From Conoideocrella luteorostrata (taxonomy: Eukaryota > Ascomycota > Sordariomycetes > Hypocreales > Clavicipitaceae), in contig JASWJB010000272.1 of assembly GCA_032433595.1 (NCBI GenBank), forward strand, positions 1-60,448: a stretch of DNA of 60,448 nucleotides, in the 5' to 3' direction. Numbering within the stretch: the first letter of the stretch is position 1; each line of letters starts with the position of its first letter. Positions 44,449 through 54,617 of this stretch are shown here, piece after piece. The notes beneath the pieces are model-generated. The model was given only the letters and a program-made list of their open reading frames with translations. It was not told the DNA's origin and made no database searches. Made by a program: the position numbers and the translations under genes.

Positions 44449-44610
44449 ATGCTCTTTTCATCAGTGGTGATTGTCCAGCACGGTGAGACGACGGGAAAAA
44501 CCAAGAACATCAACAGCGTTGCGAATCTTAGGCCGATCGGCGGTAAGACTTAATCCCCTCGGTGTGAGGCAGGTTGCATACTCAAGGCGGGTGGTTGCAG
44601 TCAACGCCCA
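44449..44610 (+). pseudogene. Histidine-phosphatase (phosphoglycerate-mutase-like) relic
   Basis: From an ATG the frame reads MLFSSVVIVQHGETTGKTKN and stops after about 33 codons. In the next frame the sequence continues LNPLGVRQVAYSRR. The pair HGET...LTPLGxRQA is the hallmark of the histidine phosphatase superfamily, though the Arg of RHGE is Gln here. The rest of the domain is absent. It is read as a truncated, frameshifted relic; with only two short matches this is tentative. Confidence 0.4.
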
Positions 44611-45190
44611 TGACAACTCTAGACGCCGTGATTATTATTCCCGGCTCTAAGCTTGTCTTGCAGGCTCGTTTTCTCCTCCCTGGCGAGAGTGAAATGAATT
44701 GTGCAGCATTGCGCAACCGCCATATGTTTTCAACTATTGTGATGTGATGTGCTGCTATTGCCACTGCGGCATGCATGACTCCATACGGAATTACCACCAG
44801 CGCCTCGTATGCCTCATACGAAATGGTTCAGTCAATTATCGTCAATTAGTGAACTTACTGTGATGCGATAAAGAAACTATGAATATGTTACAGAAATAAC
44901 TTGCGATACTAAAGTTCTGGCGCGACTCCTGCCACATCCACGGACCTGTAGCTGCTGGTCAATAAGAAAGCGGTTCAATTTATATATATGCATTCCTGAA
45001 GCTGGACGCATGTGACCAGATATCTACCACAAATCTCACAGATGAAGTTATATTCCTGGTATGATGTGGTTACTCGTTGCAACTGTTTGCATTCGCGTGA
45101 CCGACGCCGCGCAGCCGTACGGTTCTGAGCCTGAAGAAGGCCCATTTCAAAATTAAAGGTTCTCTCTCGCTCCGTCAACACTAGTTGCAA
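44611..45190. other. Gene-free stretch
   Basis: Between the phosphatase relic and the 3' end of the HAD gene. Nothing further recognised. Confidence 0.5.
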
Positions 45191-45910
45191 TCAACCCATA
45201 TTTTCAATCTTATCTGGAAGGCTACTCATGTCCTCCAAATAAACGTCGAACTCAGTCTTTACATGCTCCATGTTCTCGTCTACATCATCGGTCCATCGAT
45301 GAATGTAAATCGTCTTCATTCCAACCCGTTGCGCACCGCGTAGGTCATAAGCATGCGCAGCGACCATGACAACCTCCTCTGGCTGTAATCCAATCAACTG
45401 CAGCGCCTTTTCGTATGCCTCTCTGCTGGGCTTATACGTTCCAAGCAACTGGCTGGAGAACAGCATGTTAAAGGCCAATCCAGACGACCGGGTCAGATCC
45501 AATTGAAGCCGCGTCGTTCCGTTGGCATGCACAAAGACTTCGAGCCCGACATCCTTCCTTAGCTTTTGCATCGCCCCATGGACATCTGGCCACGCAAGCT
45601 GCGAGTGCCAGGCCCTGACCATGCGGATCTTGGTGTCGCTGTCAAGCTTTTCCTTGTCCGCTGTTCTCTGCTCCAAGACTATGTCCAAGGCGCGGGCTAG
45701 TGTCTGGTCGATATTTTCAGGTCCTAAACCCTGCTGGATGCGCTTAGTGTTTTCCGCGAAATACTGTTGGCGCCACTGCAGTGCCAGCTCCGAGGCATCC
45801 TTCTGTGGTATCTCTTTTGGCGTTGCCCGAAGGACACTCGAATGCCAATCCAGGCAAGTGCCCATGAAATCAAAAAAGACGGCCTTGATGACTCTTGATG
45901 GCTGACTCAT
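45191..45910 (-). CDS. HAD hydrolase, haloacid dehalogenase type II-like
   Basis: A single exon of 239 residues. Motif I is AVFFDFMGTCLDW with the nucleophile Asp14. The second position is Met instead of the Asp of phosphatases, as in dehalogenase-like members. Motif II is VFVHANGTTRLQLDL; the conserved Lys lies in GTYKPSREAYEKAL; and motif IV is MVAAHAYDLRGAQRVGMKT. This order and spacing match 2-haloacid dehalogenase-like proteins, which hydrolyse carbon-halogen bonds in some members and unknown substrates in most fungi. Probably cytosolic. A GAT/GAC trinucleotide tract abuts the start codon. Confidence 0.9.
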   Translation of the reverse strand: MSQPSRVIKAVFFDFMGTCLDWHSSVLRATPKEIPQKDASELALQWRQQYFAENTKRIQQGLGPENIDQTLARALDIVLEQRTADKEKLDSDTKIRMVRAWHSQLAWPDVHGAMQKLRKDVGLEVFVHANGTTRLQLDLTRSSGLAFNMLFSSQLLGTYKPSREAYEKALQLIGLQPEEVVMVAAHAYDLRGAQRVGMKTIYIHRWTDDVDENMEHVKTEFDVYLEDMSSLPDKIENMG

Positions 45911-45952
45911 GATGACGATGATGACGATGATGACGACGACGATGATGATGAT
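45911..45952. repeat. GAT/GAC trinucleotide tract at the HAD start codon
   Basis: Fourteen GAT or GAC triplets run directly into the ATG of the HAD gene; on the coding strand they read ATC/GTC in its 5' leader. There is no in-frame upstream ATG within the tract. Confidence 0.85.
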
Positions 45953-46035
45953 ATTCTCTTGAGTGCGTGAGACGTTGAGGCACTGAAAATGCTGTATAAG
46001 TAGTTACATCGTTTCGCATAGATTAATAAGTACAG

Positions 46036-46284
46036 CTAGTTCTTACTGTCAAATGATGCCTTGATGCAGCCTTTTACATCGCCATGCTTACAAATCCAAT
46101 ATGAATAATTGACGTTGTAAATCGTAGCTTGGAAACTGGTGCATCCAGCCACGGCCACGTTTGGAAGTCTCCGTAACAGAGGGGCCATAAGGATCCCTGT
46201 AGAGTCGCTCATTGCGTGGAGCATCCACGCTCCAAGCATGCTCACCCCGTCGATGGTAAACGCATCTTTGTCCTGCCAGTCCAT
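46036..46284 (-). CDS. Small hypothetical ORF, maybe a gene fragment
   Basis: 82 residues from a true ATG (MDWQDKDAFTIDGVSMLGAW), ending CKHGDVKGCIKASFDSKN. The composition is protein-like, with NVAVAGCTSFQATIYNVNYS and four cysteines. A stop lies two codons upstream of the ATG. No signal peptide and no family are recognised. It could be the C-terminal remnant of a larger membrane or secreted protein. Confidence 0.35.
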   Translation of the reverse strand: MDWQDKDAFTIDGVSMLGAWMLHAMSDSTGILMAPLLRRLPNVAVAGCTSFQATIYNVNYSYWICKHGDVKGCIKASFDSKN

Positions 46285-46817
46285 CCGCGACTAGCCATCG
46301 ACAAAGCGATCCGCCCGCCTTGGCAATCTCACCCCGCCGATATGCCTCGCAGCGTTCGCGTTAGCTTAATAGATAATACGGAGAGTAGGTCTTATGGGGT
46401 CAAGAGCTTCTTCATAGCTAGATATATAGTCTAGAAGAATTAGACCTCAGGAGTTGTCATAGTGGTCTCGAAGAAACGCAGTGGCGGTTAGCGTAGGCGC
46501 GCCCGTATGGCCGTTAATAAGTTGTGCTAGTCGGGAATACCTTAACCTACTCGAATACTGACGCCAACTAAACATGTAAACTTGCCAGGAAGCGGAGGCA
46601 GGTCATGGCCCCGACAAACCGAGTTAGGTGTAGAGTTAGTTTGTGAGGGCTGTGCTCTTACTCTGTGGTGAGGACTGGCCGACTAACAAGACTTCGCAGC
46701 GCCAGGGTGTGAGAACGGATCAGGAAAGCTAATATATTAATATTACCATGATCAAACATCCCCTATCTAACGATAGCCGAATGATCGCTTGTCCAATTTG
46801 CTTGCACTAGATGCGAT
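46285..46817. other. Gene-free stretch
   Basis: Upstream of the small ORF and downstream of the beta-lactamase-family gene. A partial TACGGAG motif lies near 46377. Nothing else. Confidence 0.5.
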
Positions 46818-48586
46818 TTACACTCTTTTGAACCATACCAATGGGGTATCATCACCGTCCATCCGGATGTCCATGCCGAATGCGTCAGCCTTCCCGTCCT
46901 TCCCAGGTCTACTTTGCGCCCTATAACAGCCAGCAGGTCGCTTGACTGTTTCGTAATCATCAACAAAATACCAAGTTAGCCAACCATTGCCCGAGACATG
47001 TTGCAACTGAAATGAAACTCGTTTGCCAAACAATTCGGATCTACGAATGACCAATCTACAACCACCGGATGTGAGCGATGGCGAGGCAGCTGGGGATCCC
47101 TCGGCCGCCACCCAATTGCTGTCGCATTCTTGGGTGATATTTGCGAAGCCGTAACCTGCGTCGTAATACGTACCAACGAGGTTGTCAGGTGTAACGTCGA
47201 CAGGTAAGTTTTGAGACTTGGCGTAGGGATAGAGGCGGGCAGAGCAATTTCGTAAGTTTTCGTCGATCCCTCTCAAATGTTCGTACCAGCTACGATGAGG
47301 TCAGCACGCGGGAGCGACTATTGTATGAGCGAATCTGATCATAAGTACCCGCTGCGGATGTCACTCTGTTTGGCCACGGGTACGTCGAAGTAGTTGAACA
47401 GTGTCGTAGAGAAGACGGTTTCAAGAGCTGCGACACTCTCCGTGTTGAGCATAACAACGAACCCAAACTTACGGCTCGGAACAAATGCCATATACGAGAG
47501 CATGCCACTCACTCTGCCTGAATGGTACCAGACGGCCTCGTTCTGCATCATGTTTGACCCCCAGCCCAGACCGTAAAACTCCGTCCCGGAGTATATACGC
47601 TTGTCTTGCTCAGATACCATGTGCGGGGTCTTGAGTGCGGCATGGCCGGCCTTGGATATTGGCCCTGTGTCCTCAATCATGTGTCGCAGGTATCGAGACC
47701 AGTCGAGGACCGAAGATATGGCCATTCCAGCGCCAGCAACGCTACCTTCGTCGTTCCATGGCATGATACCATATTCTCGAGTATCGTTGTTATAATAGTA
47801 TGGCCGGGCGAGGTCATTTCCACTGTTCAGCGCATCGCTTGGGTGAAGATACGTGCTGAACATGCCCATGGGGTGCCACAGTCGATCCCGAAAGAAGTCT
47901 GCCAGACTTGTCCTACTCAAACGCTCGACTACGTATCCGAGCGTACCGTACATTATGTTGCTGTACTGCCATTTGACACGGGGTTCCTCGGACATTGGGA
48001 GGTGACGGAGTGCTCTGATCATATCGAGAGATGAGTTGCCGAATGGGCCAGAAAAGTCGTGTCGTGGGTATCCAGTGCGATGACTTAATGCATCCTCGAG
48101 CGTAACGTGTTCCGTCGCCCAGGAATCAGACAAGACAAAACCCTGACCTAGGAGCTTCGAGATTGGCGTGTTCCACTTGATAGAACTGAGATTTCCAGGC
48201 GCATCAACTAAAAGAGACAATGCTGCCGCTGTAAACGATTTTGTCATACTCCCACAGTAGAACAGTGTGGACGGTGTTACAAGCTGCGAGCCTATGGTCG
48301 CAAACCCAAAGCCCTATGCATTGTTAGTCTGGGGCTGGTTTCACGCAGACCTCTAAAAAAAATCGACCTTAGCCCATGTGTTGTTTCCTTCAATGATGGC
48401 CATGGCCAATCCAGGGACGTGCCACTCCTTCATCTGCTGCATAATGAACTGTTCAAATGCCCGGTTGGCCATGGGAATCTCATTGCTGCCGTATTGTCCT
48501 TGAATCACACTTTGCATTGGGTAGGACTGGTCCACTGCCGAGGCTGAGACACAAGCAAAAAGGGCGAGACTTGATAGACATTTCAT
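46818..48586 (-). CDS. Secreted beta-lactamase-family serine hydrolase
   Basis: Exons 48586-48368, 48313-47349 and 47289-46818 (introns of 54 and 59 bases) give 551 residues. A signal peptide covers about 1-17 (KCLSSLALFACVSASAV). EWHVPGLAMAIIEGNNTWAK leads to the active-site block FYCGSMTKSFTAAALS, with Ser95 and Lys98 of SxxK. The Tyr motif is WQYSNIMYGTLGYVVERLS, and HSGRVSGML takes the place of the KTG-type motif. This is the class C beta-lactamase/penicillin-binding-protein fold, which in fungi includes esterases, peptidases and lactone-processing enzymes. The last ~160 residues form a separate beta-rich domain with several cysteines (GTYYDAGYGFANITQECDSN...GWLTWYFVDDYET), as in many fungal members. 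Substrate unknown. Confidence 0.9.
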
Positions 48587-49825
48587 TTTGACAATCCGGG
48601 CATCCAGCGGCCGTGGGAGGCCATTGGCAATGCAAATGTGGGCGGCGCCTGCAAGTATGTATATATATGTATCTTGACTACAGAAGTCGGGCAAAGGTAG
48701 AACAAACCAATGGGTGTCTCAGCTGAGGATGACCATCAGGCTCGCGTTTCTTGGATATCTGCGCGGCCCGCATACAAGACAGATAACGGCATCTTCCGTT
48801 CCAATTGGCTTGCTCCGCGTGTCTCGAGGCTAGTACTGTAACCCACCGGTTCGCAGCAGACCTGGCCACGACTTACAGCGCATTCCCCGAATTTCTACGG
48901 AGTAGTTGGTACGCCAGTACATGGGCCACACGGGCCATGTAGGGCAAAGAGTTTCGTGGGTCTTTTAAGCGCGCCAGGCCAAGTATGGCCAAGCTGTCTC
49001 TCGTTTACGCAACAGCAGTTGGCGGTCAAATGCCACTATCTTTGGCCGCCATAACGGTCAAAGCGGTCAACTTCAAGCCTCGGGAAGGGGACCGTGACCC
49101 GTCATCATTTGGCAGATAACTCATCTTGGCAAACCAGTCAATCGCAAAACCCAAATCCTTGACATATGTATTTATCCTTTGTGTTTATTCCGAACGCTCT
49201 CGAGTCAATTCGGTTAGAAGGGGTGTGGTGGATTGCTCAGATGGGACAAGCACATTGTTGCCCCGTCAAGCGTAGTGGCGGGACGAGCCGGGGAGATTAT
49301 CTAGATTCACTAAGCAAGGAATGGCCTCGTGCTTTGATACTGAAGGGCGAATCATTGGAGATAAATTACGAAGCCGCCATGTCAAAGGGTTAATTAATTA
49401 TGTGCTGCAATCTGCATATGGCACGGGGCGCACAGCATGAACCTATAAATGACGACGCAAAGATAAGCTAAAACGTTTTTGCTAAAAATCATAATAATAA
49501 ATGATGCGCAGGCCCAGAGGCGTTGCTTGCAAATTGGATATGTGCATCTGAGCGGACATCGAAGCTGAAAGCCGCGGCATGGGCTGATTTAAGAGCCAGG
49601 CCTGAGGAAATGGGAACATAATCAGCACAAAACGTGAACTATCAATTATCGACGCTGTGCCAGAATAGAAAAGGGGAACGCGTCCGAAATATACTGTTTG
49701 CTCAGCATACTACATGTATAGAGAGACTTTGGTCTGCAAATCAACGTTCATCCGGATCGCCTAGCTTGCACACAAAAATCGTCGACGTGAACCCTCAGCG
49801 CAATGCGACTGACCGCCCACCACTA
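48587..49825. other. 1.2-kb gene-free stretch
   Basis: Promoter side of the beta-lactamase-family gene (TATATATAT near 48658-48667, about 75 bases upstream of its ATG) and 3' side of the second HAD gene. A TACGGAGTA copy lies at 48896-48904. Frames at 49166-49393 and 49634-50050 are unconvincing. Confidence 0.5.
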
Positions 49826-51133
49826 TTATTTCGATTTCACCTTGGAGCCAATCCATGGGTCAATGTAGTCGCCCGAGATTATGATATGCTCCCTGATGCC
49901 TGCGACCTCGGCTACTCTTATTATCGCCGATCGAAGACAGCCGACTGCTGCGCGCGGATTGTTCCGCATGAGCTCGTTGCAGTGCTGCTGCATTTGGATT
50001 GCCACGGATCGTGCTACGGATTCGTTTTCGACATCTGTATCCAGGAGTAATTTTTCGAGCTCAACACAAATGCTGTGTTCTCTGTCGATGACCCGGCATG
50101 CGGCTGACCGGGCTGTCGGCCTTGCTAGAACTTGGTTAGGGATGAGAATGCGAATGTTGGCCTTGCCTGTAGATGTCGCTGCGCTTGTGATGGTGTGAAT
50201 CATGTCCGCAAGACAAGTCATGGCTGCGACATAGATCTTTTCGGAAATCTGGGTAAGAACAATGGCCATGTTTCTTGCAAGACATCTCACAGTATCGCGA
50301 GGCAAATGCAGGCCGTCGCCGGGCTCTGCAACCACATCCAGACCAATACCTTGAATGGCCAGCTGACCCTGGTGTAAGGTAAAGCTTGGCTTGAAATGAC
50401 TAGTGCTGATGCGTAAATGGTTGAGCACGTTGCTCATATGGCGGATGACAATCACCCCTTCTTCCCGCTGAGAGCACTCTGGCCTATCAGATATGGGAGA
50501 ATAGACAATCGTGGTGATTTTGTTCTTTGTCGCATTCTGAATGCTGAAATTCGCCAAGTCACCCACAATGAATGTGGTATTTGAAGTGTCGGCCAGTCCT
50601 AAGTTGGAAAGTTGGATCATCAGATGATCCAGATGGCTATCTTGTGCAGGAATCGACGTGGCAAAGCGATCAATAAGATGCCGTACACCAAGGCTCTTGG
50701 CCAGTTCCTCCCGTTCTCTCGGTTGGCGAGCTGAAATGGAACCAATCTCGTATCCATTTTCCCGCAGCCGTACAATCGCGTGGATACTGCCCTGCGTTGC
50801 TCTCCGGTTACTCTGGTACACTTGCTTGTATTTGTCGCAGAAGATCTTGATTTGCTGAAGGCTCGGCTTCGGTAGACAAAGCTCCGAGAAGAATCGTTCT
50901 ATCCTATCCACATGCATCTGTGTTGGGGTGGCTGCCTCCTCCTCAAGATCAAAATACATATCCCGATGAAACAGCGCCTTACATGTGCGAATTAACTCCT
51001 TGGTAGTAATCCCTGCCAAAACGGCAAAATTACTCTGGAGTGCCGAAGTAGCGCATCGCAGGGCATGATGACAATCGAAAAGCGTGTTGTCCAAATCGAA
51101 GAATACCACTTTTCGCTGCTCAGGTTGAGCCAT
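49826..51133 (-). CDS. HAD-fold protein with unknown C-terminal domain
   Basis: A single exon of 435 residues. Residues 1 to about 240 are a HAD hydrolase: KVVFFDLDNTLFDCHHALR with Asp13 and Asp15, a long helical cap, EIGSISARQPREREELAKSL around motif II, and FIVGDLANFSIQNATKNK as motif IV. From about 250 the protein continues with SFTLHQGQLAIQGIGLDVVA, RCLARNMAIVLTQISEKIYV, NIRILIPNQVLARPTARSAA and RSAIIRVAEVAGIREHIIIS, which match no domain I know. The fusion suggests a regulated phosphatase or a non-catalytic HAD used for recognition; neither can be decided here. No membrane segment or signal peptide. Confidence 0.75.
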   Translation of the reverse strand: MAQPEQRKVVFFDLDNTLFDCHHALRCATSALQSNFAVLAGITTKELIRTCKALFHRDMYFDLEEEAATPTQMHVDRIERFFSELCLPKPSLQQIKIFCDKYKQVYQSNRRATQGSIHAIVRLRENGYEIGSISARQPREREELAKSLGVRHLIDRFATSIPAQDSHLDHLMIQLSNLGLADTSNTTFIVGDLANFSIQNATKNKITTIVYSPISDRPECSQREEGVIVIRHMSNVLNHLRISTSHFKPSFTLHQGQLAIQGIGLDVVAEPGDGLHLPRDTVRCLARNMAIVLTQISEKIYVAAMTCLADMIHTITSAATSTGKANIRILIPNQVLARPTARSAACRVIDREHSICVELEKLLLDTDVENESVARSVAIQMQQHCNELMRNNPRAAVGCLRSAIIRVAEVAGIREHIIISGDYIDPWIGSKVKSK

Positions 51134-52404
51134 AGCCTTCCCGTTCTCTGCTGAAGTGAAAACTCAGGCAAGTGGGGTTAGAGGCTAGGTTGATGATATG
51201 CAAGATCGCAGGTCAGGAAAAGGACAAGACAGAAAGCCACGACATACAGAGAACTATTAAATGATGCCGAGCGCCGGTTGTGTAACTCAGCACACAGGCC
51301 ACGCTGCGTAATGTGGCGCGCCGTGTGCTCAGCTCTGCACAGTCCTTGGTCTGTTGGACACCGCTGCGATCTTCACATCGAATCGCCTTTTGGTATTAAT
51401 TCGAACAACTGGTGGTGTTGCCGATGCAGCGATGACAGGCATTGGCGCATTGCTTGGACCTTCCTGCGTTCCCGGCGTCGAGATGTAGCAAACATGCATG
51501 CCCCAAGACCCGACCCATTGTGCCGGGTTCGTGCCCATTGCCTGTTGGCCGGCACTCCGTCCGTTCACATAGATCCACACTGTACTGTACAGGAAATTTA
51601 GCGATAGAGCAGTCTCATATTACTGTTTACGCAGGATGTGGCTGTCCCAAATCTGGCCGCCTCGGAGCGGCTAGATAGCATCACAGTATTTTATTGAATC
51701 CTGTAGATCTCGATGCCAAGGCACAATATAAAGAGCCACTGCTCCGAAAATGGAGACGCCACACCGCCTGAGAGTCCTTTCTCATGCTTCAACCAACCGC
51801 CTGAACCAGTATTTGTCTTTTGTCTGCCCAATGCTCGGACTACTGGACGCCATCGCCACCCGTTATGCATGCTTCCAGGAATTCGCATTGTCTAGAGTAG
51901 AGTTCCATCCACTCACAGGTTAACGAAACACAGTACTGCATACTCCGTAGGAATTTGTGCAATGACCATGTCACGCATTTCGCCAGAGCAGTGCCAGATG
52001 AGCCACTGTATTTATGCAGAATCGTAAGCCAAAACATCTGCCACGCTGATAAAAATTCTTAGAAAGGAAAAAAGACGCGTAATTTGCACTGTTTGCCCAA
52101 CCAATCCTTGTGTGACGGTGATACAGCAGGGTGCATGTTTGTCTCGGATGTTGGAATGAGCACCGGCCGAGTATTTGTGTGACGCAGTAGCTTCCCAATC
52201 GTTCCCAGATGCAAAGTGATCCCAAAGAATGCGAGACTGATAGCAGGGGAAGGCACGGTGAAGAGAACGATACTTTTTCATTGCTATACGGTGCACAAAG
52301 CTGCCCGGCTGTCGCCTCACTGATGACATGTTATGATATGTACTCCATTTTCTATCCGTAATGTTGCAGTATATACTATTGAAATGTCTGAGACATTCCA
52401 AACA
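51134..52404. other. 1.3-kb gene-free stretch
   Basis: Promoter side of the HAD-fusion gene and 3' side of the Thr-rich membrane protein. A TACTCCGTA copy lies at 51941-51949. A minus frame at 51329-51580 needs GTG and matches nothing. Confidence 0.5.
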
Positions 52405-53322
52405 TCAAGGCGCTTCATGATAGACCTGGCCGGGTTGTTGGCCTCGTTGGGGGTTTGATTGAGTCCAATTATCAGCTGGCAGCTCTCCAGGGTACTGGGC
52501 TGTCTGCATTTGGCCCTGTCCCATCGGATCTTGTGTCTTATTCTGCTCGACCGGTGCATAATACTCGCTCTGTGCTGGCTGTGCGGGCGGTTGGCCTTTG
52601 GATCCTGCTCCCTTAAAATGTCTCCAGGCTAGAAATCCGGCTCCAGCAAGGACCAACAGACCTCCTATCGTCGCCCCCACCGCAATACCGGCAACAGCGC
52701 CACTGGAGAGCCCGGAATCCGCTCCAGAGGATATACCAGCTGCATCGGGTGTTGTGGACGGAAAGTTTGTTGCGGTGGACAAATCTGTCGAAGCCGTTGT
52801 CGCGGTCGTCGCGGTCGTCGCGGTCGTGGTCGTTATCGGATCGGTCGCTTGTGTAACATTGAAATAGTGCGACGTCGTGTCGGCCGACTTGGAGTTTGTT
52901 CCATTTGCGTAGATGGCAAAGTAAAAGACGGCACTCTGTCCGGTAGGGGCCTTGGTACCGAACCTTTGAATGTTTACTTCCCAGTTAAAAATTGTATTTT
53001 TCGAATGAACTACGAAAAGGGGCGTTAGTCGGCTGCGTTGCTTTAAAGAAATACAATACGCTACGCCACAATGCTTACCCAAGAGCGCTTGTTGGTTGGT
53101 TTGGCCTTTGGGAGGCTTTGGGTATTCCTGCCAGACGACCAAGTCCACTAGCTCTAGATTCGTGCTCCATTCGACCTTTACATTCTCTCCGGTCTTGTAT
53201 ACGGGGTTGTCGGTATAATCGTTTTTTGGCCCCGACGCTGGTGGTCTAGAAAATACCGTATTTGACCGAACGGCCGTGGTGAGGACCGTGAGCAGGCACG
53301 CGAGGGAAGTCAGGATTTGCAT
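52405..53322 (-). CDS. Thr-rich single-span cell-surface protein
   Basis: Exons 53322-53079 and 53009-52405 (69-base intron with branch GACTAAC) give 282 residues from the ATG at 53322; a longer frame would need TTG. A signal peptide covers about 1-20. The ectodomain of about 130 residues (NPVYKTGENVKVEWSTNLEL, WQEYPKPPKGQTNQQALLVH, FNWEVNIQRFGTKAPTG) is beta-like. A Thr/Ala stalk (TTTATTATTATTASTD) is probably O-glycosylated. One transmembrane span follows (AVAGIAVGATIGGLLVLAGA GFLAW), then a Gln/Pro-rich cytosolic tail of about 70 residues. This layout recalls fungal wall-stress or mucin-like sensors, but the ectodomain is not a WSC domain. Function unknown. Confidence 0.8.
   Translation of the reverse strand: MQILTSLACLLTVLTTAVRSNTVFSRPPASGPKNDYTDNPVYKTGENVKVEWSTNLELVDLVVWQEYPKPPKGQTNQQALLGKHCGVAYCISLKQRSRLTPLFVVHSKNTIFNWEVNIQRFGTKAPTGQSAVFYFAIYANGTNSKSADTTSHYFNVTQATDPITTTTATTATTATTASTDLSTATNFPSTTPDAAGISSGADSGLSSGAVAGIAVGATIGGLLVLAGAGFLAWRHFKGAGSKGQPPAQPAQSEYYAPVEQNKTQDPMGQGQMQTAQYPGELPADNWTQSNPQRGQQPGQVYHEAP
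52801..52827. repeat. Three 9-bp units coding the Thr stalk
   Basis: CGCGGTCGT repeated three times exactly; on the coding strand it gives the repeated ACGACCGCG (Thr-Thr-Ala) of the stalk. Such in-frame units commonly vary in number between strains (known for fungal surface proteins generally; not shown here). Confidence 0.8.
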
Positions 53323-53812
53323 TTTCAGCGACGAGAGAAAAGTCAACAGCGACAAAAAAAAAAAAAGTAGTACTAAGATTGGAGGTTTACTGCCGCGTAT
53401 CGTTACAATTGATTAATGACAGTCCTAGAAATTGAACGATGCCTCACGTGCTGGCGCACATTGTTTTAGCTGCGGCTTACTGATGACCCTCGTAATTATT
53501 TATACTGATGCCCATAAAATCAAGGCTATGCGCGGAATTCTGAGCACTGAGTAAGCACTATAATCACCGGAGGCAAATAGTCCTGTGGCCAAATACCGAC
53601 ATTGCGGGTTTAAATGAAGGCGGTCTCGTACTAAACACAAGTACTCCGTAGACCAAAAAGACTAATTAAGCGCCCGCGAGGTGGACTGGTTGCCTCTGAT
53701 GGCCTTCGCTAGGCGAGCATGCGGTGGAAAACACACGTTGGCCATCATGGCCCACGCACCGCACCAACAACACTCAATTGAACTGGCCACAGCTATCGCA
53801 TTTGAAGCCGAA
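53323..53812. other. Promoter region of Thr-rich surface protein
   Basis: No gene. An A-run lies near 53354-53366. A TACTCCGTA copy lies at 53642-53650. Confidence 0.5.
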
Positions 53813-54135
53813 ATTCAACAAAATTAATACTATTAGCTAGCGAATTCAATATTCTAAATGCTGTGCGTTTTTTGTTTGATTCTATGGCGTTTTTTAGTCA
53901 TATAAGCATAAATTCAATCCAACTATCAATAGTGCCATGAAAACGATTGCGCCAACCTTTTTCCACAAGCTCTAATAAATCACCTTCTGATAAACGCGGC
54001 CTTTTTTTAACATCTCTAGATACAGAGAGTCAGGCATTTTCTAGTATTTCTAGTAGAGCTAAATTCGAGCTTTATAGGCAATTAAAAAAAAGTGTTGTAG
54101 GCTATAGGTTTTTGGAGGTATTTTGGACCGTGTAA
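53813..54135 (-). mobile_element. AT-rich, RIP-like repeat relic
   Basis: About 320 bases of strongly AT-biased sequence with sharp edges. On the minus strand one frame reads ALLEILENA, stop, LSVSRDVKKRPRLSEGDLLE, then LVEKGWRNRFHGTIDSWIEF, stop, KNAIESNKKRTAF. The three stops (TAA, TGA, TGA) could each come from CAA or CGA by C-to-T change, the mark of repeat-induced point mutation. This suggests a piece of an old transposon or repeated gene. The family cannot be told, and no terminal repeats or target duplication are clear. Confidence 0.5.
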
Positions 54136-54617
54136 TTTTCCCACCCGGTGGCGAGTAAGGAGCCTGGAGTGTTCCGTAGTCCACATGACATAACTATGAG
54201 CAGTCAGCATGGCGTGTGTGGTGCAGGGCTCCTGCTATTCTAATAAACTCCGCTGATAGGCGCATCACAAGCCCCGCTCGCTTGCCTCCTTCTCAGCTTA
54301 GTGGCTGTGGATATCGCCTTGGCTGCTGACGGGAAGCCTTGTGCCCGTCCAAAAGTCACAGGGGTGTTCACACCATCAACTTGAACATCGTCGCAACTCG
54401 CACTGATTTACTTGAACATTGCGTGGGGGCTGATGCGCATGCCAACAGCCAGAAAAGATGATGTTGACTGAAGTCGTTTCTTGGGCAAGCTCCGGTTTCT
54501 CGGCCCCCCCATCAACCGGCGACTGAACTCGATATGCTTTGCGCCCAAAACCGTTTGTATGATGAGGAGCGTCATGAAGGTTAAGCAATAGCGCAATGCA
54601 ACTTGCCCTAGACCAAA
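54136..54617. other. Promoter region of type III PKS
   Basis: No gene. A short minus frame at 54376-54588 is not supported. Confidence 0.45.

Noticed and set aside
45191..51133. HAD and beta-lactamase-family genes as a functional cluster
   Set aside because: All three are on the same strand, but the gaps exceed 1 kb, the domains are unrelated and no shared motif beyond the dispersed 9-mer is seen.
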